Assembly: GCA_900103495.1 (NCBI GenBank)
Contig: FMWZ01000011.1
Coordinates: forward strand, 62,001-126,000
Length of the DNA: 64,000 nt
DNA from: Lachnospiraceae bacterium G11
Lineage (GTDB): Bacteria; Bacillota; Clostridia; Lachnospirales; Lachnospiraceae
Reading direction: 5' to 3'
In this document: positions 18,343 to 27,533 of the stretch, piece after piece
How positions within the stretch are numbered: position 1 is the stretch's first letter
Layout: every line of letters begins with the position of its first letter
The notes under the pieces: model-generated
Told to the model about the DNA's origin: nothing
The model's input: the letters and a program-made list of their open reading frames with translations, nothing else
Database searches by the model: none
Made by a program: the position numbers and the translations under genes

Positions 18343-19606
18343 TATCGGTCTGAAAATCCTGTCTCTCCTTGTGGCAATAGGTCTTTGGCTTGTGGTTATC
18401 AACATTGAGGACCCGGTAAGCAGCCAGAGCTTCAGCAACATCCCGGTTACTTTCTCAAACCCCTCCGTACTGACCGATCAGGGATTGGTATATGAGGTTC
18501 AGGAGGGAACCGGAGTGGTGAGAACCATTACGGTATACGGACCCAGGTCCGTGGTTGAACAGCTGTCTTCATCGGATGTTGTAGCGACAGCGGATTTTAA
18601 CAATCTGACAGCCGCCAACACCATTCCTGTGGACTTCAACGTAAGCAGATTTCCTGACAAGATAACCAAGATAAAAGGCAGCATCAACACAGTCAAACTC
18701 TCAATCGAGAAGGAGAAGACCATAAGGCTCGTACTTAAGGTCAGCGCTGTGGGTGATGTGGCTGAAGGATATATTCTCGGAAACATGACTCCGGATCAGA
18801 ACCAGATTATCATTACCGGTGCCGAGTCCGTGGTTAACAGAATCAGCAAGGCCGTTGCCGAGGTTGATGTAACCGACGCTACAGCAAACATTGCAACCTA
18901 TGCAGATGTTATGCTTTTGGATTCCGAAGGAAATGAGATTGTATCCGATTCCATAACACAGAAGGTTACATCCGTACGAGTAAGCGTGGAAGTGCTTACA
19001 ACAAAGAGAGTTCCCCTAAGCTTTAACACATCCGGAACCCCTGCGGACGGATACGCACTGGGCGAAACCATAGAGAGCAATCCTTCTCTTATTACGGTTG
19101 CCGGAAGTGCTTCTGTGCTTAAGAATCTTTCAAGAATCGATATTCCTGCCGAGGAGATTAACGTTACGGGACAGCGTGGAGATATGAACATTTCCATTGA
19201 CGTGGAAGATTACCTGCCCGCCGGAGTTTCCCTGGCTGAAGAAGACTTTAACGGTAAGGTTTCAGTGATTGTTCATATTGAGCCTGCCACCGTAAAGAAC
19301 GTTCTTCTCTACAGAGACAACGTTACCTTATCCAAGGAGATAAAGGGCTATAACGTAGTCATAGATAAGATTGAGAATGCAGATCAGATTAAGCTTTCCG
19401 GACTGGATGAAAATGTAAGCGCAATAAGCGCTGCCACACTGACCGGAATGATTGATCCCGATGCGGCGCTAAAGAGCCTTGAAATGAGCGAATGGAGCGA
19501 AGGAACCTATGAAGTTCCGGTGTCACTTGACCTCCCCGAAGGAGTTACTCTTTCATCTGACTCAGAGCAGCCGAAAGCCACAATTACTCTTAAGAAAACC
19601 GAGTAA
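18320..19606 (+). CDS. cdaR: CdaA regulatory protein CdaR (YbbR-domain)
   Basis: 428 residues with one N-terminal membrane helix (LKILSLLVAIGLWLVVIN) and several YbbR repeats outside the cell, each marked by a short VTV-type beta-strand and YILG/YALG-like turns (GDVAEGYILGNM, PADGYALGETI). YbbR proteins bind and modulate CdaA. The start overlaps the cdaA 3' end by 23 bp in a different frame, preceded by GGAAGGAG in the cdaA coding region. Four YbbR repeats is the usual number. Confidence 0.9.
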   Translation: MKKKLTNNIGLKILSLLVAIGLWLVVINIEDPVSSQSFSNIPVTFSNPSVLTDQGLVYEVQEGTGVVRTITVYGPRSVVEQLSSSDVVATADFNNLTAANTIPVDFNVSRFPDKITKIKGSINTVKLSIEKEKTIRLVLKVSAVGDVAEGYILGNMTPDQNQIIITGAESVVNRISKAVAEVDVTDATANIATYADVMLLDSEGNEIVSDSITQKVTSVRVSVEVLTTKRVPLSFNTSGTPADGYALGETIESNPSLITVAGSASVLKNLSRIDIPAEEINVTGQRGDMNISIDVEDYLPAGVSLAEEDFNGKVSVIVHIEPATVKNVLLYRDNVTLSKEIKGYNVVIDKIENADQIKLSGLDENVSAISAATLTGMIDPDAALKSLEMSEWSEGTYEVPVSLDLPEGVTLSSDSEQPKATITLKKTE

Positions 19607-19613
19607 TTAGTAC

Positions 19614-19642
19614 TTGTTATTTATAATAATTGATGCTATATT
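19614..19642 (+). promoter_or_regulatory. sigma-A-type promoter for the HPr gene
   Basis: TTGTTA (19614-19619), 17 nt, TATATT (19637-19642), with an extended -10 TGC directly upstream. It ends about 48 nt before the ATG of the HPr gene. Confidence 0.6.
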
Positions 19643-19690
19643 TAATATGCGTGCCGAACAGGACGCTTTACTATACGCGGAGGAATTACA

Positions 19691-19954
19691 ATGGTAACTC
19701 AGAAAGTAGTTATTAAGAACCCTACAGGCCTACACCTAAGACCCGCCGGCATCCTATGCAAGGAGGCTATGCAGTTCAAGTCTTTAATTACATTTACTTT
19801 CAGAGACAATACGGCTAATGCCAAAAGCGTTTTGAGCGTACTTGGAGCTTGTGTTAAATGCGGAGACGAAGTTGAATTCTGTTGCGACGGTGAGGATGAA
19901 GAGGAAGCATTGAAGACCCTTATCGAAGCAATCGAGAGCGGTCTCGGCGAATAA
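19691..19954 (+). CDS. ptsH: HPr-family phosphocarrier protein
   Basis: 87 residues, the usual HPr length. His15 in TGLHLRPAG is the phospho-acceptor from enzyme I, and Ser46 in NAKSVLSVLG is the site used by HPr kinase in Firmicutes. The consensus GxHxRPA is kept, with Leu at the variable position. It stands alone, without ptsI, between its own promoter and terminator. It could be the general HPr or a second HPr-like protein; the intact His15 argues against a Crh-like regulator without PTS activity. GGAGGAATT precedes the ATG. Confidence 0.88.
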   Translation: MVTQKVVIKNPTGLHLRPAGILCKEAMQFKSLITFTFRDNTANAKSVLSVLGACVKCGDEVEFCCDGEDEEEALKTLIEAIESGLGE

Positions 19955-19968
19955 TATAACGATTGTTG

Positions 19969-20000
19969 GACCTGTCTCGATTATTGGGACAGGTCTTTTT
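19969..20000 (+). terminator. intrinsic terminator after the HPr gene
   Basis: GACCTGTCTC (19969-19978) pairs with GGGACAGGTC (19986-19995), followed by TTTTT. Strong terminator. Confidence 0.9.
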
Positions 20001-20027
20001 ACATTTTATGAAGAGAGGGACAGTATC

Positions 20028-21707
20028 ATGTTGAATTACAAGAGGTATCGTAAGAACCCTGTGGTTGATTACCCGCAGAGACAGTGGCCTAACAAAGAGA
20101 TTGAGAAAGCACCTATCTGGTGCAGCGTCGATTTGAGAGACGGCAATCAGGCCCTAATCGACCCTATGGTTGTAGAGGAGAAAATAGAGTTTTTCCAGTT
20201 CTTAATTAAGCTTGGATTCAAGGAGATCGAGATTGGTTTCCCCGCAGCAAGCCAGATTGAGTATGATTTCTTAAGACAGCTTGTGGACAGAAAGCTGATT
20301 CCCGATGATGTGTGCGTACAGGTTCTCACCCAGTGCAGAGAGGAGCAGGTGGAGAGAACCTTCGAGGCCATTGAAGGCTGCAAGCAGGCCATAGTTCACA
20401 TTTACAATTCCACATCCACTCTTCAGAGAGATGTTGTATTTAATATGGACAAACCTGAAATTATCGACATTGCCATCAAAGGCACAAAGATGGTCAAGGA
20501 GAGAGCAGCAAAGTTCCCCGGAAAGATTATCTTGGAGTATTCTCCCGAGAGCTTTACCGGAACTGAACTTGATTTTGCTTTGGAGATTTGTACTGCTGTG
20601 CAGAAGGAATGGGGTCCCACCAAGGAGAATCCCATGATCATCAACCTTCCTTCCACGGTTGAGACCAACACTCCCAATGTTTATGCCGATGAGATTGAAT
20701 GGATGAGCAACCACTTCGAGAATCGTGAGTCCATCATCTTAAGCGTTCACCCTCATAATGACAGAGGTACAGGCGTTGCCAGCGCCGAGCTTGCACTGCT
20801 TGCCGGAGCTGACCGTGTTGAGGGAACCCTTTTCGGAAACGGAGAGCGTACAGGTAACGTTGATGTTTTGAACATCGCTTACAATATGTTCTCTCAGGGA
20901 ATCAACCCTGAGCTTGAAATTGAGCATATCAATGACATTATCGAGATATACGAAAGATGTGTTAAGATACCCATCCATCCCAGACATCCTTACGCAGGAA
21001 AGCTTGTATTCACAGCTTTCTCAGGTTCACACCAGGATGCTATCAACAAGGGTGTCAAGGCTATGAAGGAGAGAGGCGGAGATATCTGGCAGGTTCCCTA
21101 CCTTCCCATCGATCCCGCCGATATCGGAAGAGAGTACGAGCCCATTGTACGTATCAATTCCCAGTCCGGAAAGGGCGGCGTAGCCTTTGTTATGGACACT
21201 TACTTCGGCTTCAAGCTTCCCAAGGGAATGCACAAGGAATTCGCAAATGTTATCCAGAAGATTTCCGAGAAGCAGGGCGAGGTTTCTCCCGATCAGATCA
21301 TGGATGCTTTCAGAGAAGAGTATCTTGATAAGAAAGAGCCTATCCACTTCAGAAAACTCAATGTTGTGGATCTTGGCGGAGAGAAAGAGACAAGCTTCGA
21401 TACACAGGTTACTGTTATTTACACAGACCACGATGTGGAGAAGGAGTTCACCGCAGTGGGCAACGGTCCTGTAGATGCTGTTAAGAGAGGACTTAAGGAA
21501 GCCCTTGATGTGGATATCAAGATTCTTGACTACGAAGAGCATGCTCTTCAGAGTGGTTCAAACTCTCAGGCTGCCGCTTACATCCACCTTTTGGATGTGG
21601 AGAACGGAGCGGTTACATACGGCGTAGGCGTAAGCTCCAACATTACAAGAGCTTCCGTAAGAGCTATATTCTCAGCAATCAACCGCTTACACTTGGGAGA
21701 TAAATAA
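20028..21707 (+). CDS. leuA: 2-isopropylmalate synthase, long (type 2) form
   Basis: 559 residues. First committed enzyme of leucine synthesis: condenses acetyl-CoA and 2-oxoisovalerate. The N terminus matches the actinobacterial-type enzyme (WCSVDLRDGNQALIDPM, where the RDGNQ motif is catalytic), followed by the HMGL-like TIM barrel with SVHPHNDRGTG (metal-binding HxH) and a C-terminal LeuA regulatory dimer domain. Feedback control by leucine via that domain is expected. It follows the HPr terminator by 28 nt; I see no T-box leader. leuB, leuC and leuD are not in this window. Confidence 0.93.
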   Translation: MLNYKRYRKNPVVDYPQRQWPNKEIEKAPIWCSVDLRDGNQALIDPMVVEEKIEFFQFLIKLGFKEIEIGFPAASQIEYDFLRQLVDRKLIPDDVCVQVLTQCREEQVERTFEAIEGCKQAIVHIYNSTSTLQRDVVFNMDKPEIIDIAIKGTKMVKERAAKFPGKIILEYSPESFTGTELDFALEICTAVQKEWGPTKENPMIINLPSTVETNTPNVYADEIEWMSNHFENRESIILSVHPHNDRGTGVASAELALLAGADRVEGTLFGNGERTGNVDVLNIAYNMFSQGINPELEIEHINDIIEIYERCVKIPIHPRHPYAGKLVFTAFSGSHQDAINKGVKAMKERGGDIWQVPYLPIDPADIGREYEPIVRINSQSGKGGVAFVMDTYFGFKLPKGMHKEFANVIQKISEKQGEVSPDQIMDAFREEYLDKKEPIHFRKLNVVDLGGEKETSFDTQVTVIYTDHDVEKEFTAVGNGPVDAVKRGLKEALDVDIKILDYEEHALQSGSNSQAAAYIHLLDVENGAVTYGVGVSSNITRASVRAIFSAINRLHLGDK

Positions 21708-21719
21708 GGAGACCTTTTA

Positions 21720-22565
21720 ATGAAGAAGATTTTGATTACAGGCTGTAACGGACAGCTGGGCAAAGCACTGAATACACTATGGGCGGATCGCAGCGATCTG
21801 GAACTTGTCAATACCGACGTTGCCGAACTTGACATTACCAAAATCGAAAATGTTCTCAAGTTCACCTCAGAGGTTAAGCCTTACGCAATTGTTAACTGCG
21901 CTGCACACACTGCGGTAGATGCCTGCGAGACCCAGGAGGAACTGGCATTTCGAATTAATGCCATCGGCCCCAGAAACTTAAGTATCGCAGCAACTGAGAA
22001 CAAGGCCAAGATGATTCAGATTTCCACGGACTATGTTTTCCCCGGAACCTCACCGGAGCCCCTTAATGAAATGGCTCCCACAGGTCCTGTAAGTGCTTAC
22101 GGCCGAACCAAACTTGCCGGAGAGGAATACACAAAGAGCTTTGCCGACAAATGGTTCATCTTAAGAACAGCCTGGCTATACGGAGATGGCAAGAACTTCG
22201 TAAGAACCCTTATGAATGTGGCTGAGAAGAATGATGAGGTAAGAGTTGTCAACGATCAGTACGGCTCCCCCACCAGCGCAGCAGAGCTTGCCAAAGCCAT
22301 TGACTCTCTTCTTCTTACAGATAATTACGGTTTATTCCATGCCACCTGTGAAGGACAGACCAACTGGGCAGACTTCACCGAAGAGTTCTTCCGCCTGGCA
22401 GGAGTTAAGACCAGAGTGAATAAAATTTCAACCGCTGAATATGGTGCCGCAGCAGCGAGACCGGCCTACTCAGTCCTCGACAACATGATGTTCAGGAATA
22501 CAAGCGGATACACTTTTGCAGACTGGAGAGACGCAATCGCCGTATATATGAAAGAAAACTACTAA
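21720..22565 (+). CDS. rfbD: dTDP-4-dehydrorhamnose reductase
   Basis: 281 residues. SDR-extended fold with GCNGQLGKALN at the N terminus (NAD(P)-binding GxxGxxG), a STDYVFPGTS motif and the catalytic YGRTKLAGEEY (Tyr-x3-Lys). It makes dTDP-L-rhamnose. The usual partners rfbA, rfbB and rfbC are absent here, so they must be elsewhere if the pathway exists. Its start is 12 nt after leuA, so the two may be cotranscribed. The nearby exopolysaccharide operon makes a rhamnose-containing polymer plausible. Confidence 0.9.
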   Translation: MKKILITGCNGQLGKALNTLWADRSDLELVNTDVAELDITKIENVLKFTSEVKPYAIVNCAAHTAVDACETQEELAFRINAIGPRNLSIAATENKAKMIQISTDYVFPGTSPEPLNEMAPTGPVSAYGRTKLAGEEYTKSFADKWFILRTAWLYGDGKNFVRTLMNVAEKNDEVRVVNDQYGSPTSAAELAKAIDSLLLTDNYGLFHATCEGQTNWADFTEEFFRLAGVKTRVNKISTAEYGAAAARPAYSVLDNMMFRNTSGYTFADWRDAIAVYMKENY

Positions 22566-22640
22566 AACGGTATAAAGTGTGATATACTGTATTGGCGTGA
22601 GCAAAGTTTGTTTTATATTTGAAAGCGAGGAATGGTACCA

Positions 22641-23780
22641 ATGAAGCGTATATTGCCTCTGCTATTGGCAGTAGTCCTTGTAATGGGACTGTTTGCCGGA
22701 TGCGGCAATGAAACATATGAGACGCCTGTTATTACCAACGCTGACGGTGAGAATAATACAGGTGAAACAGTTACAGAAGAGAAGACCGAGCCTGAAGAGG
22801 AGTATGTAGATGTTCCTCCTGCAGAGGGAATGGTCAGAAGTAAACTTACCAACGAGTGGATCAGCGAAGAGCTTGCAGACGCAAGACCAATTGCTGTTAT
22901 GATGCCTACAGATGCTGCGGCTCAGCCCCAGTATGGAATCGGAAATGCCGAGATCCTCTATGAGTGCATGGAGGAGGGCGGTGTCTCCAGACAGATGGCA
23001 ATAATCAACGACTGGAACGAATTGGAGAGAATAGGTAACGTCAGAAGCTGTCGTGACTATTATCTTTACATCTCCACAGAGTGGGATGCCATTGTGGTTC
23101 ATTTCGGCGGCGTTTTCTACATGAGAGACCGAATCAAACAGGGTGATATCCAGAACATTTCCGGTACCTACTCAGACGGAACTGCCGAGACAACAGCACC
23201 CGGTTCGGGAGCCTTCTTCCGTTCCAAGGACAAGGCTTCACCTCACAATGCATATGTAAGCGGCGAGTCGATATTAAGTGCCATGAAGGACCTTAACTAC
23301 CCCAAGACTCATCGTGTTGACAAGTATGAGCCTGAGCACTTCGTATTTGCCAAAGGTGTAAACAATCTGTCGGATGCAGATAATGCCAAGAGCGCTAAGT
23401 CTGTGGACCTTTCGGATTGTTACCCCGCTTCCAAGTCTTATCTTGAGTACAATGAGTCCGACGGACTTTACTACAAGTTCCTTCACGGAGAGAAGCAGAT
23501 TGATGCGGCAACAGGTGAGCAGCTCACCTTCAAGAATGTCCTCATTCAGACCTGCTACTGGGAGAAGAGAGACGACAAGTATCTTGCATTCCAGATGCAC
23601 GATGTTACAAGATTTGGCTACTATGTAACCGAGGGAAAATACATTCCTGTTCGCTGGGAGAAGACAAGTGACTACGGCCCCACCAAGTTCTATGACTTAA
23701 AGGGCAACGAGATAGAAATCAATACGGGTAAGACTTACATAGCCGTTATCCAGGAGGGCACAGAGCCCAAATTCGAATAA
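22641..23780 (+). CDS. DUF3048-family lipoprotein (YerB type)
   Basis: About 379 residues from the second ATG. The GAGG at 22627 sits only 1 nt from the first ATG (22632) but 10 nt from 22641, so I choose 22641. A signal peptide ends in the lipobox LFAGC, followed by a Thr/Glu-rich linker and DUF3048 N- and C-terminal domains (IAVMMPTD, ERIGNVRSCRDYYL, the PGSGAFFR segment). Extracytoplasmic; function unknown. A TATACT with an upstream TGA (22580-22588) is a likely extended -10. A paralogue lies at 44577. Confidence high for family, low for role. Confidence 0.85.
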   Translation: MKRILPLLLAVVLVMGLFAGCGNETYETPVITNADGENNTGETVTEEKTEPEEEYVDVPPAEGMVRSKLTNEWISEELADARPIAVMMPTDAAAQPQYGIGNAEILYECMEEGGVSRQMAIINDWNELERIGNVRSCRDYYLYISTEWDAIVVHFGGVFYMRDRIKQGDIQNISGTYSDGTAETTAPGSGAFFRSKDKASPHNAYVSGESILSAMKDLNYPKTHRVDKYEPEHFVFAKGVNNLSDADNAKSAKSVDLSDCYPASKSYLEYNESDGLYYKFLHGEKQIDAATGEQLTFKNVLIQTCYWEKRDDKYLAFQMHDVTRFGYYVTEGKYIPVRWEKTSDYGPTKFYDLKGNEIEINTGKTYIAVIQEGTEPKFE

Positions 23781-23790
23781 ATGAGAAACA

Positions 23791-23818
23791 AAAAGGGACA
23801 TCTTATGATGTCCCTTTT
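23791..23818. terminator. bidirectional intrinsic terminator between convergent genes
   Basis: AAAAGGGACATC-TTAT-GATGTCCCTTTT, a perfect 12-bp stem with A and T tracts on both sides. Suits the plus-strand lipoprotein gene and the minus-strand PAP2-family gene that face each other here. Confidence 0.9.
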
Positions 23819-23831
23819 GTAATGCTTGAAA

Positions 23832-24296
23832 TTAAATCGCGTACATAACTGCGATTCCGATTACTACGCCGAGTACCGCTCCCACAAGAACCTGAAGAGG
23901 TGTGTGCCCGATCAACTCTTTAAGTCTTTCTTCCGGGGGGATGTCTGCGAAACTTTTCATCTCGAGGAAAAGGTCTCTTAACTCATTAATTACCTTCGCC
24001 TGGTTTCCCGTCTCTCGTCTTACACCCATGGCATCGTACATTACGATGAAGCTGAAGATAAAGGACAGGGCAAACTCTGTGCTGGCGAACCCGCATTTGA
24101 TGAAAGTCGCGGCAGAGAGAGCGCAGACTGTAGCTGAATGGGAACTGGGCATTCCGCCGCCTCCCACCAGACGCTCCGGCGTAAAGGATTTGCTGGTAAT
24201 GATGTGAATAATCGTCTTGGCGACCTGGGCTACGGTCCAGCCTATAACGGCAGCCAAAAGGATTCTGTTATCCAGCAATGCTTGCCATACTTTCAT
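23832..24296 (-). CDS. divergent PAP2-family membrane protein (YuiD-like)
   Basis: 154 residues, three or four hydrophobic segments, with GGMPSSHSATV, the conserved Ser-His motif of the divergent PAP2 / DUF212 family. The family is presumed to act on phosphorylated lipid or polyprenyl carriers, but no activity is established for these short members; some lack the full PAP2 catalytic set. The first methionine is the start; a TTTCAT-type upstream context was not resolved. It is flanked by a bidirectional terminator at its 3' end and a divergent promoter of the EPS operon upstream. Confidence 0.82.
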   Translation of the reverse strand: MKVWQALLDNRILLAAVIGWTVAQVAKTIIHIITSKSFTPERLVGGGGMPSSHSATVCALSAATFIKCGFASTEFALSFIFSFIVMYDAMGVRRETGNQAKVINELRDLFLEMKSFADIPPEERLKELIGHTPLQVLVGAVLGVVIGIAVMYAI

Positions 24297-24351
24297 GTAA
24301 AATCACACTTTCTAAAATGATGCACCGTTTCTTTAACCTTAGTTATTATAG

Positions 24352-24380
24352 TGGAAATGTTTAGGAAAAACAAGTATACT
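24352..24380 (+). promoter_or_regulatory. candidate promoter of the exopolysaccharide operon
   Basis: TGGAAA (24352-24357), 17 nt, TATACT (24375-24380), 44 nt before gmd. The -35 matches the consensus at 4 of 6 positions. A short inverted repeat GGGAA/TTCCC follows in the leader (24391-24407). Confidence 0.5.
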
Positions 24381-24423
24381 TATGTAGTATGGGGAAACTC
24401 CATTCCCACAATCGGAGGTATTT

Positions 24424-25491
24424 ATGAATAACGTAGCTTTAATTACAGGAATTACAGGTCAGGACGGTTCATATCTCGCAGAATTTCTGCTTTCAAAGGG
24501 ATATGAGGTACACGGACTCATAAGACGTCACAGTATATCCAATACTGCAAGAATAGATCACATTATTGCTTCCAATTACAACAATGTCAAATTCTTCCTG
24601 CATTATGCGGACACAACAGACTCAAGCTGCCTTATGAGACTGATTGCAGAGATTAAGCCCACTGAGGTTTATAACCTTGCTGCACAGTCCCATGTAGGAA
24701 TTTCCTTTGAGGTTCCGGAATATACTGCAGATGCAACAGGAATCAGCACACTTAAGCTTCTTGAGGCCATCAGGGTTAACGGAGGAAACTGCAGATTTTA
24801 CCAGGCATCCACCTCAGAACTCTTCGGCGGAATTCCCGAGACTGCTCCCCAGTCCGAGAAGACACCTTTCTACCCCAAGAGCCCTTACGGTGTAGCTAAG
24901 CTTTACTCATACTGGATTACCGTAAACTACAGAGAATCCTACAATCTTTTCACATGCAACGGTATTCTCTTTAACCATGAATCTCCCAGAAGAGGAGAGA
25001 ACTTTGTAACACGTAAAATAACACTTGCTATTGCAAATATCCTTTCAGGCAAGCAGGAGAAGCTTTCCCTCGGAAACATGAATGCCAAGAGAGACTGGGG
25101 CTTCGCCGGTGACTATGTAAAGGGTATGTGGCTCATGCTTCAGAAGGATACTCCCGGTGATTATGTTCTCGCTACAAACGAGACTCACACCGTTCGTGAA
25201 TTCGTTGAGGCCGCTTTCGGCGAGCTTGGAATCGAAATTCGCTGGGAAGGTGAAGGCGTAAACGAGAAGGGATATGATGCCCGCACAGGAAAGCTCCTTG
25301 TGGATGTTAACCCTGAGTTCTATCGTCCCGCAGAGGTTGAGTTCCTTTGGGGTGATCCCACAAAGGCTGAGACAGAGCTTGGATGGAAGAGAGACACAGA
25401 CTTCAAGGGCCTTGTAGCCATGATGATGGATGCGGACATGAGAGCCATTGCAGGAATGTCCTGTGAGGAATACAAGAAGAATAACGATTAA
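24424..25491 (+). CDS. gmd: GDP-mannose 4,6-dehydratase
   Basis: 355 residues, normal length. SDR fold: [14 protein letters not shown] nucleotide-binding motif, [18 protein letters not shown], and catalytic Y-x3-K in [12 protein letters not shown]; the [12 protein letters not shown] motif near the GDP site is specific to GMD. Converts GDP-mannose to GDP-4-keto-6-deoxymannose. First gene of the EPS operon, followed by the GDP-L-fucose synthase and mannose-1-phosphate guanylyltransferase, so the three make a GDP-L-fucose supply module. Good GGAGG site upstream. Confidence 0.97.
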   Translation: MNNVALITGITGQDGSYLAEFLLSKGYEVHGLIRRHSISNTARIDHIIASNYNNVKFFLHYADTTDSSCLMRLIAEIKPTEVYNLAAQSHVGISFEVPEYTADATGISTLKLLEAIRVNGGNCRFYQASTSELFGGIPETAPQSEKTPFYPKSPYGVAKLYSYWITVNYRESYNLFTCNGILFNHESPRRGENFVTRKITLAIANILSGKQEKLSLGNMNAKRDWGFAGDYVKGMWLMLQKDTPGDYVLATNETHTVREFVEAAFGELGIEIRWEGEGVNEKGYDARTGKLLVDVNPEFYRPAEVEFLWGDPTKAETELGWKRDTDFKGLVAMMMDADMRAIAGMSCEEYKKNND

Positions 25492-25506
25492 TCGAAGGTA
25501 ATAACT

Positions 25507-26457
25507 ATGTCGAAGATTTCTAAAGATGACAAAATATATGTGGCAGGCCACAGAGGACTTGTGGGAAGTGCCATTGTGCGCTCCCTGGAGAGAAAGGGCT
25601 ACTCCAATGTAATCGGAAGAACCCATAAGGAACTGGATCTTACCAACCAGCAGGCAGTGAGAGACTTCTTTGAGGCCGAGAAGCCTGACGTGGTTGTCCT
25701 TGCCGCAGCAAAGGTTGGCGGAATCAACGCCAACAACACAACCCCTGCAGAGTTCGCTTATGAGAACATGCAGATTCAGTGTAACGTAATCAAATGTGCA
25801 CATGACTACAAGGTTAAGAAGCTTCTTTTCCTTGGAAGCACATGCATATATCCCAGAATGGCTCCTCAGCCCATAACCGAGGACGCTCTTCTTACAGGTC
25901 CCCTTGAGCAGACCAACGAGGCTTATGCCATCGCAAAGATTTCAGGAATGCAGATGTGCAAGTACTTTAAGAGACAGTACGGCGATGACTTTATAAGCTG
26001 CATGCCCACAAACCTTTACGGCCCTCATGACAACTACGACCTTTCAGGCTCCCATGTAATGCCTGCAATGATCAGAAAGTTCCATGATGCAAAGATTAAC
26101 AATGCGCCCACCGTGGAGCTTTGGGGAACAGGTTCTCCTTTAAGAGAATTCTTATATGTTGATGATATGGCTGATGCCTGCGTATTCCTTCTTGAGAATT
26201 ACGACGGGGAGCAGCATGTAAATATCGGTACAGGTGTGGAAGTGACAATCAAAGAGCTTGCAGAGCTGGTTAAGAAGACTGTCGGATACACCGGTGAAAT
26301 AGTTTGGAACAGCGAAATGCCTGACGGAACTCCCAGAAAACTTTGTGATGTAACCAAACTTCATAACCTTGGTTTCAGACATAAGGTAGACCTTGAAGAG
26401 GGTGTTAAGCTGGCTTACGAGTGGTTCAAAGAAAACGTGGAGAATGCCAGACTATGA
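25507..26457 (+). CDS. fcl: GDP-L-fucose synthase (epimerase/reductase)
   Basis: 316 residues. Begins with [17 protein letters not shown] (NADP-binding), [14 protein letters not shown], catalytic Tyr-x3-Lys in [11 protein letters not shown], and the C-terminal [17 protein letters not shown]. Converts GDP-4-keto-6-deoxymannose to GDP-L-fucose. Its 3' end overlaps the manC start as ATGA. The Gmd-Fcl-ManC arrangement strongly indicates that fucose is part of the exported polysaccharide. Confidence 0.96.
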   Translation: MSKISKDDKIYVAGHRGLVGSAIVRSLERKGYSNVIGRTHKELDLTNQQAVRDFFEAEKPDVVVLAAAKVGGINANNTTPAEFAYENMQIQCNVIKCAHDYKVKKLLFLGSTCIYPRMAPQPITEDALLTGPLEQTNEAYAIAKISGMQMCKYFKRQYGDDFISCMPTNLYGPHDNYDLSGSHVMPAMIRKFHDAKINNAPTVELWGTGSPLREFLYVDDMADACVFLLENYDGEQHVNIGTGVEVTIKELAELVKKTVGYTGEIVWNSEMPDGTPRKLCDVTKLHNLGFRHKVDLEEGVKLAYEWFKENVENARL

Positions 26458-27521
26458 AAACATACGGCGTGATTATGGCCGGCGGAGGAGGAACCAGATT
26501 CTGGCCCTTAAGCCGCAGACAATTACCCAAACAGTTCCTTAACTTAAGCGGCAATGACATCATGGTGAACGAAACCTATGACAGACTGAAAGGTATTGTT
26601 GAGCCGGGAGATGTCTTTGTTGTAACTGGTGAGAGACATGCAAAGATAACCCATGATTTCATGCAGGGCAGGGTTGACGATAAGCACATCCTTGCGGAAC
26701 CTGCAGCCAGAAACACTGCAGCCTGCATCGGCTACGCAGCTATGGAAATCATGAGAAAATATGGCGACGGCATCATGTGCATCCTTGCATCCGACCATTT
26801 CATTAAGGATGTGGATGCCTACAGGAAAGTGCTTTTAAATGCCATTGAAACCGCAGAGAAGACCGGTGGTCTTGTTACCATAGGACTTCGCCCTACCTTC
26901 CCATCAACGGGATACGGTTACATTAAGAGCGAAGAGATTTCGGGACAGGTTTACCGAAAGGTTTCCGAGTTTGTTGAGAAGCCTGATCTGGAAACTGCAA
27001 AGGAGTATCTGAGAGACGGCGGTTTTGCCTGGAACAGCGGAATGTTCGTGTGGAAGGCATCGGTAATTCTTGATTACTTTAAGAAGCTCCTTCCCGATAT
27101 TTATGAATGCCTTTGTAAGATCGGGGATGCAATGAATACTCCCCGGGAGAAGGATGTAATTAAAGAGGTTTATCCCGTTATCCCCAAGATTTCCATTGAC
27201 TACGGAATCATGGAGAGGGCGGACAATGTATATATGCTTGAGGGAGATTTTGGCTGGAACGATATCGGAAGCTTCGATACTCTGCCGATTCTTCTTGAAA
27301 GCGATGAGAACGGCAATGTAAGCAGAGGAAACAGCGTTCTCATTGATTCAAAGAACTGTGTAACATATTCCGATAAGCGCCTCATTGCGGCCATCGGAGT
27401 GGAAGGACTTGTTATGGTGGAAACCGACGATGCGGTTCTGGTTTGCCCCAAGGATAGAGTTCAGGATGTCCGAAAGATAGTTGAGAAGCTTGAGGCGGAC
27501 GGAATGGAAAAGTATCTCTGA
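26454..27521 (+). CDS. manC: mannose-1-phosphate guanylyltransferase
   Basis: About 355 residues from ATG 26454. A longer frame opens at 26421, but the ATG overlapping the fcl stop (ATGA) is preceded by GGAGAA and makes the better start. Pyrophosphorylase signature [19 protein letters not shown] at the N terminus, sugar-binding [26 protein letters not shown] and [14 protein letters not shown]. Single-domain type (no isomerase half). It makes GDP-mannose, the substrate of gmd. Confidence 0.95.
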   Translation: MKTYGVIMAGGGGTRFWPLSRRQLPKQFLNLSGNDIMVNETYDRLKGIVEPGDVFVVTGERHAKITHDFMQGRVDDKHILAEPAARNTAACIGYAAMEIMRKYGDGIMCILASDHFIKDVDAYRKVLLNAIETAEKTGGLVTIGLRPTFPSTGYGYIKSEEISGQVYRKVSEFVEKPDLETAKEYLRDGGFAWNSGMFVWKASVILDYFKKLLPDIYECLCKIGDAMNTPREKDVIKEVYPVIPKISIDYGIMERADNVYMLEGDFGWNDIGSFDTLPILLESDENGNVSRGNSVLIDSKNCVTYSDKRLIAAIGVEGLVMVETDDAVLVCPKDRVQDVRKIVEKLEADGMEKYL

Positions 27522-27533
27522 TTCGGAGGAAAA

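Noticed and set aside
19955-20027. T-box or leader peptide upstream of leuA
   Set aside because: The 73-bp gap holds only the HPr terminator; no leader hairpins, T-box sequence or Leu-codon run.
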